Assembly (NCBI GenBank): GCA_964653485.1
Contig: CAZZFF010000004.1
Location: 1 to 64,000, forward strand
Length of the DNA: 64,000 nucleotides
Direction: 5' to 3'
From: CAVQND01 sp964653485
Lineage (GTDB): Bacteria; Verrucomicrobiota; Verrucomicrobiia; Limisphaerales; UBA8199
Below are positions 57,765 through 64,000 of this stretch, one piece after another (positions within the stretch are counted from its first letter, which is position 1; the number at the start of each line of letters is the position of its first letter). The translations under genes and the position numbers were made by a program. The notes under the pieces are model-generated. The model saw nothing but the letters and a program-made list of their open reading frames with translations, was not told the DNA's origin and made no database searches.

Positions 57765-59768
57765 TCATGTCGCCGGCGAAGGCCTGGCGGCGGGGGTTGC
57801 GGGAGCGGGGGATGACGGGGCGCGAGAGTGGCCGCGGAAGCTCCTCCACCAGTGCAGGGGCAGGAGGCCCAGGGCAATGATCGCAGCCTGGCTTGAGATG
57901 AAGATCATCAGCCACTTGAAGGCCGCGTCCATGAAACCGTAGGAGTGCAGGCCGATGCCGAGCATATTCACGCCGAACCAGGAGAAGCTGGTGACGATGT
58001 TGCCGAAGACGGCGAGATTCATGATGCCGCGGTCGCGCACCGTGCCGCCCCAACGGGCGTGGAGGATGACGGCGTTCCAGAGCACGATGAGCAGCGCGCC
58101 GTTTTCCTTGGGGTCCCAGCCCCAAAATCGGCCCCAGGATTGGTCGGCCCAAATGCCGCCCAGGACGGTGCCGGTGAAGCTGAAAAGGGTGGCGAAGCAG
58201 ACGATACCATAGACCATCTTGGAAAGGGCCTTGCCAACGGTCACCGCGCTGGTCCGGTTGCGCAGGCCAACCGAGAGCATGGGGGTGAACACGCCAAGCA
58301 GGATATAGATAATGGCCACCAACCCGGCCGCGAATGTGGCGGCGTATCCGAGCGTGATGATGACCACGTGCGTGGCGAGCCAGAAGTTGGTGTCCAGCAC
58401 GGCGCGCATCATCTCCATGGTGTCGCCGCCCAGGGCGAGGTTCTGAGCGATGATCAGCGTGACAAACCCCGCCGAGGAGGCGACGAGGTTCCCGATGCCC
58501 ACGCGGTAGATTCGCTCGAGGATAATCCCCAGTATCATCGTGCCCCACCCGATGAAGATGGCCGAGGAGTAGAGGTTGGTCACAGGCGGCCGTCCTTCCA
58601 GCGCCATGCGGAAGACCAGGCCAAAGGTATGAACCAACCCAGCCAGGATGATCAAATAGAGGGAGGAACGGCGCAGTGACTCGGAAAGAGCGGGCAGCAA
58701 GGTAAACGTCGCCAGCGCCAACAGGGCCAGGACAAACGCGGCGATGTAAATGATCATCGCATGGAGAAACGGCTTAACACTGTTGAAGTAGAATTCAGCC
58801 CTGCCCTTGAAAACCTCCTTGCCGAACCTGGACGCGAGCCATCCCTGGTAGTCCGCCAGGGAATGGTTGAAATCCCCGGCCTTGTTCTCGCGATAGGCCG
58901 TTGCCATGGCCGCAAACCAGGTCATCGCAGGATGGATTTTCCCCGTGCGCAAAGAGTCGAGGAGACTTGCGCCGGCGGTTTGCCAGCGTGCGGGCGTTTC
59001 CTGCGGGTCCAGCGGAGGCACGATCATGGCGTAGCCCGCCTCGGCCATCGCCTGGAACTGCCGCACCGGCTCCGCCACCTTTCGGATGACGTCGTTGTTC
59101 ATTGCCTCGCCCTTGTCGTTGGCCTGGAGGGCGGCCTGGACGGGGCCGAGATTGCTTTGAAACTCGGCCAGCTCCTTGGCGAAATTGTCCGCCTCTTCCG
59201 GCTCAACCGTGTACTTGAGGCGCTGATAGAGCTGGATGGCATTCGCGAGCTTGAGGACCTGCTTCTGAAAGGGGGTCTGATCGGCGGACTTGGTCTCGCC
59301 GGCTTTTTGTCCCTGGCGCATGATTTCGTCGACCGCCGGCCTCAGCTCGTTGAAGGCGAAATAGTGAAGGCCGGATTTCTCGACACCTTTGCCTTCGAGC
59401 TTGAGTTCGCCCAGGAGGTCGGAGTGGTGGATGAGGAAGATGGGACGGGTGTCGGCCATTTCGGGCCGGGCAATCACCTCGAGGAGCCATTCGCTGGATT
59501 TGAGCTTCTTGGGGTGGTGCCAGAATTGCCACGAGGGCACTTGTTCGAGCGGGACATCCCCCGTGCTGCGAATCTGGAGCAACGAATTGCGGGCCACCGA
59601 ATCGAAGGGCTGGATGCGCCCGCCAAGCAGGACAGGCAACCGGCCAAATTCGCGGGCGTGGAGCGCGTCGTCCTTTCTGGGGAGCATTACCGCGACGATC
59701 TCGCTGGCAAAAAGGACGACCCAACACCAGGGCAAGAGCTTGGGTGGGAGTTTGAGCAACCATCTCAT
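57765..59768 (-). CDS. ccsA: cytochrome c biogenesis protein CcsA/CcmC-like
   Basis: 667 residues from the ATG at 59768 (MRWLLKLPPKLL). An N-terminal soluble/membrane part is followed by about eight helices. The heme-handling motif is in WGRFWGWDPKENGALL, the tryptophan-rich WWD-type site. With ResB it delivers heme for c-type cytochromes (system II). The start lies just upstream of a partial duplicate of its own first codons. Confidence 0.88.
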   Translation of the reverse strand: MRWLLKLPPKLLPWCWVVLFASEIVAVMLPRKDDALHAREFGRLPVLLGGRIQPFDSVARNSLLQIRSTGDVPLEQVPSWQFWHHPKKLKSSEWLLEVIARPEMADTRPIFLIHHSDLLGELKLEGKGVEKSGLHYFAFNELRPAVDEIMRQGQKAGETKSADQTPFQKQVLKLANAIQLYQRLKYTVEPEEADNFAKELAEFQSNLGPVQAALQANDKGEAMNNDVIRKVAEPVRQFQAMAEAGYAMIVPPLDPQETPARWQTAGASLLDSLRTGKIHPAMTWFAAMATAYRENKAGDFNHSLADYQGWLASRFGKEVFKGRAEFYFNSVKPFLHAMIIYIAAFVLALLALATFTLLPALSESLRRSSLYLIILAGLVHTFGLVFRMALEGRPPVTNLYSSAIFIGWGTMILGIILERIYRVGIGNLVASSAGFVTLIIAQNLALGGDTMEMMRAVLDTNFWLATHVVIITLGYAATFAAGLVAIIYILLGVFTPMLSVGLRNRTSAVTVGKALSKMVYGIVCFATLFSFTGTVLGGIWADQSWGRFWGWDPKENGALLIVLWNAVILHARWGGTVRDRGIMNLAVFGNIVTSFSWFGVNMLGIGLHSYGFMDAAFKWLMIFISSQAAIIALGLLPLHWWRSFRGHSRAPSSPAPATPAARPSPAT

Positions 59769-59857
59769 ACTTTGGTTTGTTTGAGGTTCGCCGCCGCCTG
59801 AAGGCGGCGTTCCGAGCAGGGGCTTGAGCAACCGATTCACGCTTTGGTGTGTTTGAA
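59752..59857. repeat. imperfect direct repeat at the resB/ccsA junction
   Basis: TTGAGCAACC...CTTTGGTTTGTTTGAG (59752-59784) recurs as TTGAGCAACC...CTTTGGTGTGTTTGAA (59824-59857). On the minus strand these read QTNQSMRWLLK and QTHQSVNRLLK, so the first codons of ccsA appear duplicated. Between them is a small hairpin, CGCCGCCTGAAGGCGGCG. Confidence 0.6.
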
Positions 59858-61075
59858 GGCCAGACTGGCGGAGGCGGGGGCAGCCGCCTGGGCCGGAGCC
59901 GGGGCGTTGGCCGCGGGTGCGGTCTTGCGTTTCAATGTGAAGCCGAGCAGGTGGGTCAGAAACTGCCAGACCAGGCCCACGCCTACCAGGACGCAGGAGA
60001 AATAGGGTGTGAGCCAGCCTGGGTTGTGGACTACTTGCAGGACGGTGCCGTGGTCGTCCTTGTCCCAACTGGCTTGGTAAAAGGTCTCCCCGGCGTAGCG
60101 CAGCGGGTTGTTCATGTAGATAAGGACCTCGCGGTTCTCACCGGTGCCGGGGCGCTGCAGCAGGACGCGGCTCGAGAAATTCCTGGGGATGTCGGTTCCG
60201 GGATACACATCGTGGCGAAACTCGATCAACTGGATGCTGAAGGGCTTGTAGAACCGGCGCAGCCGCATCTCCAGGCGATAAGTCCGGTTGTTGCAAGCGA
60301 CCTCCTGGGGCTGCTTGACATACTCCGAGACGAGCCAGGACCCAAGGGAGCCTTGCGCCGCAACCAGTTCCACCACCGCGCTCGGCACATCGCGTTCATC
60401 CATATCGGTCACGCGAGGCTCGGCCTGCACCATGGCGTGCTTGCCCACCCCTTCCGTCGCGGCCGGCGGCTCGGCGGCATTGGGGCCGCGCTCGGCCACT
60501 CTGGAGTTGGCATAGAATGCCTTCACCCTGACGGCAAAGGGAAGGAGCGGCTGCCGTATCTCCTTTTCGCGCATGAGGGCCCTTTGTGGAATGGCTACCA
60601 CGCTGTCGGCCGCCGGGTCCGTCTGGTCGATGATGGCCAACTCGGTCTCGCGCTCGCTCTCCGAGTAATTCCGGCTCTCGCCTTCGCGCAGGTGGAGCGT
60701 GCTCTCGCGGGAGAGCCTATCGGTCAGAAACTGTCCGAACAGGAGCAAAATAAGGCCGCAATGGACCATCCAAATCCCGGCTTTGTCCCCTGTGAGCGTG
60801 AACCGCTTGAAATGGGAGGAAATCAGGTTGATGAGCAGAACGCCTCCAACCAGGTATCCCCCTGGGAACATCGGTATCTTCATGCCCCAGTGCGGCGGCG
60901 TCCACCAAATGAAGAAGCTCCGGAAGAACTCATTCTGCACCTTGTACAAACCCAGGTCCACTTGCGCCAGCGTGCCCCAGAACACCAGCACGATTGCCAA
61001 AATCAGGCATACCACCGTCAAGCGCAACGAAGTGACGACCGCGATCAGACGATCCAGAAATTGTCGACGGTTCAT
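59837..61075 (-). CDS. resB: cytochrome c biogenesis protein ResB-like
   Basis: 412 residues. Hydrophobic helices near 16-38, 71-88 and 100-118, then a periplasmic domain and a final helix. VFWGTLAQVDLGLYKVQNEFF and YMNNPLRYAGETFYQASWD are ResB signatures. An Ala/Pro-rich tail follows. Operon with the lipoprotein (upstream) and ccsA (downstream). Confidence 0.88.
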   Translation of the reverse strand: MNRRQFLDRLIAVVTSLRLTVVCLILAIVLVFWGTLAQVDLGLYKVQNEFFRSFFIWWTPPHWGMKIPMFPGGYLVGGVLLINLISSHFKRFTLTGDKAGIWMVHCGLILLLFGQFLTDRLSRESTLHLREGESRNYSESERETELAIIDQTDPAADSVVAIPQRALMREKEIRQPLLPFAVRVKAFYANSRVAERGPNAAEPPAATEGVGKHAMVQAEPRVTDMDERDVPSAVVELVAAQGSLGSWLVSEYVKQPQEVACNNRTYRLEMRLRRFYKPFSIQLIEFRHDVYPGTDIPRNFSSRVLLQRPGTGENREVLIYMNNPLRYAGETFYQASWDKDDHGTVLQVVHNPGWLTPYFSCVLVGVGLVWQFLTHLLGFTLKRKTAPAANAPAPAQAAAPASASLAFKHTKA

Positions 61076-61098
61076 GATGTTGACAGCACGTGACGAGT

Positions 61099-62250
61099 TT
61101 ACTTCATCCGGGCGTATTGGGCCGTCGTGACAAATTGAGTGAATGCGGCCTTTTCGCGTTCGACGACCGGCTCGCCGCCCATGAGCTTGTAGAACCAGGT
61201 TTGATTCGGCTGACGGATGACCGCGGCGACGAGCCGCGTCTTTTGCCCAGTGCCGGGGGCGGCGCCGCTCATATCGACCATCATCGCTTTGCCACCCTGG
61301 ACCTCGAGTGGCGTGACCAGCTTTTCGACCTCGCTCTCGGGTAATTGGGCCAACCCAAGCTGCTGGCGCCAGCGGTTCACGTTGCCCGCCAGCCCCCCTC
61401 CCTCGCCCGGCGAACTGCTGATATTGACCGCCGCCTGCTCAGCGCCGCTGCCGCGGATGATGAACTTGGCCGTCAGGAATTGTCCCGCCGGGGCTTCTTG
61501 CCAGCCCGCCGGCACTTGCCAGTTCGGCCTGGCGGAGCCGGCAACGGCGCTCTGTGCCATGGGCGCGGAGACCGGCGTCATCCCGCCGCCCCCAATCGGC
61601 GGGTGCGATGGCGGCAACCCGGAGGGTCCGGCGGGAGCCGCTAAATTCACGGACCCGAGGAATTCCACGAAGCCAGGCTTCTGTTGGGCGACAAGCGCAT
61701 CGTCCCCGGTCATTTTAAAAAACCACGAGATGCCCTCCCTTCGCAGCACCGCGGCCAAAATGCGGTTCGTTTCACCCGACCCAGGAACAGGCCCGGCCTG
61801 TTCGTAAAGGCGAGCCTCCTGGTGGGCTATCTCGACCGCTTGTGCCAGCTTGAGCAACTCCTCCGCCGTTACCGGCGGCAGGCCGACCTGGCCGCGCCAC
61901 CGGTTGACATTGTCCAGGTCGCTCCCGGCCTGGCCGGGCAGTGGGACCACGCTCACGTCAGCCTGCTTGCCCCCGGCGCCCGCGACGCGAAACTCCGCCA
62001 CGCGCATCTGGCCCGGAGGCACTTCTTGCCATCCGGCGGGCAATTTCCATTGCAACATGGGTGCGCCGCCTGAGGTATCGGGATGACCCGGCGGCAGCGC
62101 CGGCGGCGGCGCCTGCGAAGAAACCGGCTCCTTGGCGACCCGGTAAGCCTGAGCGTCATTGCGTCCGCACCCGGCCAAGGCCGTCGCCACGACGAGCAGC
62201 CCGTACCACCCGAACTTGGGGCGCCCCGGGTCAAGAGATAAAAAGTTCAC
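61099..62250 (-). CDS. duplicated-domain lipoprotein of the cytochrome c operon
   Basis: 383 residues. Lipobox LAGC with Cys28. Two copies of a ~140-residue domain: WKLPAGWQEVPPGQMRVAEF and WQVPAGWQEAPAGQFLTAKF start each copy; each then has NVNRWRxQxGL and later a strand with ISWFFKMTGDD or QTWFYKLMGGE. No named family recognised. Sits 23 bases before resB, so likely works in the same envelope process. Confidence 0.65.
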   Translation of the reverse strand: MNFLSLDPGRPKFGWYGLLVVATALAGCGRNDAQAYRVAKEPVSSQAPPPALPPGHPDTSGGAPMLQWKLPAGWQEVPPGQMRVAEFRVAGAGGKQADVSVVPLPGQAGSDLDNVNRWRGQVGLPPVTAEELLKLAQAVEIAHQEARLYEQAGPVPGSGETNRILAAVLRREGISWFFKMTGDDALVAQQKPGFVEFLGSVNLAAPAGPSGLPPSHPPIGGGGMTPVSAPMAQSAVAGSARPNWQVPAGWQEAPAGQFLTAKFIIRGSGAEQAAVNISSSPGEGGGLAGNVNRWRQQLGLAQLPESEVEKLVTPLEVQGGKAMMVDMSGAAPGTGQKTRLVAAVIRQPNQTWFYKLMGGEPVVEREKAAFTQFVTTAQYARMK

Positions 62251-62381
62251 CCTGATTTTCTACCTTTACTTGTCCCCAAACGCAAGGCTATATTCAGATA
62301 TTGCCTGATGAGTAGCAAGACTTGGCTACCGCATGGCTGGGCGGCTACGCATGGAGGCTCACCTCATGTGCTGCTCGGGGC

Positions 62382-63398
62382 TTAAGCGGCCTGGAGCCTG
62401 CATGCGTTGGCAGAGATGCCGGTGGCGCGCTCGATGGCGGCGATGACGAGGGCGGGGCATAGCGCGGCTTCCTGGTAGCCAATCAGCGAATGGTAGAACC
62501 TCGGCAGGGTGCTCCGCCAAGGATCACCCCCCACCTCCCTTGGCACCAAGGCGATGAGGGGGACAGATGCGGCCCCAGCGAGGTGCAGTGTGCCCGTATC
62601 GATAGAGACAACGCAAAGGGCGGCGTCCATAATCGGCAGCAGATCGAGCAAGCTGGACACCCTCAACGACCCAATATCCAGGATGCGGCCCGGAAACGCC
62701 CGTCGTAGTTCGTCGAGGAGCCGCGGCCCATCGGCGAAGGGGGCCGTTATGGCTGACGTGACGTTGACAACGATCTTTGGCTGGCCCGGATGCTTTTCAC
62801 GGCGGGCGATGTCCAGCCGCCATGCGGGGTCCCCGAAATGCGGCAAGAATCCAGCCAGCCACCACATCTCAGTTGTCCAATGACTCGTCGCTTTCGGGCT
62901 TTCCAGCGTGTCCAGGTGACAGCGAACCACCTGTTTAAACTCGCGCTTCGCCGCGGCCATAGCTTCGATCATGTGGCACCTGTTGACGGGAGACCTGAAG
63001 AGTTGGACGTAGGGTATCCGCTCATCGAACAGGTCTTCACACAGCTCGGGCACGGACATCCAGACGCGCAACCCCTGGTCATGGAGGTGCTTGGCGACCG
63101 GTAAAATGTTCAGCATGTCCCCGCGGTGTCCGGGCGTCACCATGCAGACATCACCCTCCGTGAATGGCTGCTGGCTCGATGCGCGCTGAGGGCGCGGGGA
63201 AAAGCAACCCCCGCGCCCAATATGCAAGGTCGCAATCTCACGCCCATGCGGCTGCACGTGGAGGGGGATCGCGACGCCGGCGCGGCGGCACCGCACGAGG
63301 CTCTCATGCGAGCTGACCAGCGCCGCATCGTGCCGATTCAGCGCCGCCACCGCTTCGGGTGTCAGTTCCGACCCGTTGACTATGCCAAGCTTGATCAT
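62382..63398 (-). CDS. glycosyltransferase family 9-like protein
   Basis: 338 residues from the ATG at 63398. VCMVTPGHRGDMLNILPVAK resembles the GT9 heptosyltransferase N-domain (GDxL), and VVSIDTGTLHLAGAASVPLI is the GT9 nucleotide-sugar site. ADP-heptose or related donors are likely. Coupled by ATGA to the unknown gene upstream. Short N-part. Confidence 0.7.
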   Translation of the reverse strand: MIKLGIVNGSELTPEAVAALNRHDAALVSSHESLVRCRRAGVAIPLHVQPHGREIATLHIGRGGCFSPRPQRASSQQPFTEGDVCMVTPGHRGDMLNILPVAKHLHDQGLRVWMSVPELCEDLFDERIPYVQLFRSPVNRCHMIEAMAAAKREFKQVVRCHLDTLESPKATSHWTTEMWWLAGFLPHFGDPAWRLDIARREKHPGQPKIVVNVTSAITAPFADGPRLLDELRRAFPGRILDIGSLRVSSLLDLLPIMDAALCVVSIDTGTLHLAGAASVPLIALVPREVGGDPWRSTLPRFYHSLIGYQEAALCPALVIAAIERATGISANACRLQAA

Positions 63399-64000
63399 AA
63401 ACCGGTTGCCGCCCGCCATTGGTCGAAACCGATGCCCCAAACCTCGAACGTGGCCAGGCCCAAAAAGCCATCCTCGGTGCTGCCGCTGCCACTCGTCTCG
63501 GCGGGGATCAGAACCTCGCGCCAGATGCCGGGCGCGGCTCCAATGGGCGCATCATACACCACGTTCCTCGGCAAGATGCCGATATAGGCATCCGCTGTCC
63601 CCATCGCAACGCCGTCCGCGTAATCATCCCAACCGAAGGCCCCGGAGCTGTTCACGGCCCACAGTTCGCAGTTCGCCCGGAACCCGGCGCGGTAGCGGTC
63701 CAGCTTGTAACGCCCGCGATAGGCATAGGTCATCGATTCGTAGCCGCCCACGTAGCCCTCGAAATCAGGGATGCGCGACAACCATCCGGGCAGATATACC
63801 CACCAACTCGCCTGGCACAACCGGAAGAAGTACTGCCGCGCGTTAATGGTGTCGCCTGGGGTGTTGGGATAGCTGCCGACGCATCGCGCCGCATCCGAGA
63901 GCCACATCACGCTCTCGCCGCTCGGCGCGCTCGCCGTTCCGCCGCCGGCGGCGCCGCCCGGCCAGTAATTGTAGCCTCCGCTGGGCGTCGCCCCATAGGT
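63395..64000 (-). CDS. unknown protein, 3' part (cut by window edge)
   Basis: At least 201 residues; the frame is open to the window edge, so the start is outside. Contains WPGGAAGGGTASAPSGESVM, then a long Tyr/Trp-rich beta part (MTYAYRGRYKLDRYRAGFRA). No family recognised; a phage- or virion-like structural protein is one possibility. Its stop overlaps the start of the GT9-like gene (ATGA). Confidence 0.5.
   Translation of the reverse strand, partial: TYGATPSGGYNYWPGGAAGGGTASAPSGESVMWLSDAARCVGSYPNTPGDTINARQYFFRLCQASWWVYLPGWLSRIPDFEGYVGGYESMTYAYRGRYKLDRYRAGFRANCELWAVNSSGAFGWDDYADGVAMGTADAYIGILPRNVVYDAPIGAAPGIWREVLIPAETSGSGSTEDGFLGLATFEVWGIGFDQWRAATGL

Noticed and set aside
59849..61093. 414-codon plus-strand frame
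   Set aside because: Antisense to resB.
1..64000. tRNA, rRNA and CRISPR arrays
   Set aside because: No tRNA-like cloverleaf, rRNA stretch or spaced direct repeats were recognised by eye; a tRNAscan-type search would be decisive for tRNA.

Overview
The window is GC-rich bacterial chromosome, most likely from the Verrucomicrobiota and probably a Pedosphaera/Limisphaerales-type lineage (inference). The signs are: two short pseudopilins with the FTLIELLVVIAIIAILAALLLPAL start and a C-terminal H-x9-DG-like motif; a GloVer-repeat secreted protein; several secreted glycan-active enzymes (GH127, GH51-like, DUF4091, GH38-like/DUF5054, sialate O-acetylesterase); and large Ig-like/RCC1 secreted proteins ending in an 'xFFRL/FYRI' module. 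No rRNA, tRNA or CRISPR array was recognised.

Layout. 1-2405 (minus): CDP-sugar genes rfbF, lhgO, rfbG (last one cut by the edge). 2414-4448: a dispersed heptamer repeat, a chimeric small protein and a cytidylate-kinase-like gene. 4449-8945: flavodoxin-like protein, a membrane protein with a ParB-like N-terminal box, an EamA transporter, a pseudopilin and a GloVer protein. 9095-10650: gene debris (truncated DUF1186, intact Smr, antiporter fragment, HAD fragment). 10653-14520: YraN, a methyltransferase and a large secreted protein. 14598-20360 (minus): hexose-6-P mutarotase, DUF4091 protein, nitrilase remnant, GH38-like glycosidase and a small protein. 20738-26608 (minus): a 1956-residue predicted metalloprotease/Ig/RCC1 protein.

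26787-30222 is a conserved housekeeping cluster coaD-yceD-rpmF-plsX-fabH. 30306-34060 holds a PilZ-like protein, a YceI pair, and an ECF sigma / 75-aa protein / Ycf46-like AAA ATPase operon. 34210-42070 holds GH127, a tricorn-like S41 protease, a REP inverted repeat with a decayed RAYT transposase, and SppA. 42214-44455 holds a Phd/PIN toxin-antitoxin pair and the N-degron set clpS-DUF2017-aat. 44612-47390 holds a tiny lipoprotein and yqgE-ruvC-ruvA-DUF374.

47443-53499 holds a secreted helical protein, an antitoxin remnant, a histone-deacetylase-like hydrolase, a sialate O-acetylesterase and a second pseudopilin. 53608-54509 (minus) is an AbrB/Doc toxin-antitoxin module with a small companion. 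54567-62250 (minus) holds GH51-like arabinofuranosidase, a NIPSNAP-like Tat protein and a ResB/CcsA cytochrome c biogenesis operon led by a duplicated-domain lipoprotein. 62382-64000 (minus) is a GT9-like gene coupled to an unknown protein that runs off the window.

Together the genes suggest a Gram-negative heterotroph that degrades arabinose-containing and acetylated glycans, respires with c-type cytochromes, and carries a slowly decaying load of repeats and gene fragments. The most unusual signals are the STRR-like heptamer repeats with shared flanks, the decayed RAYT beside its REP pair, the CBM48/LigD chimera, the sigma/AAA operon, and the giant metalloprotease-RCC1 protein.
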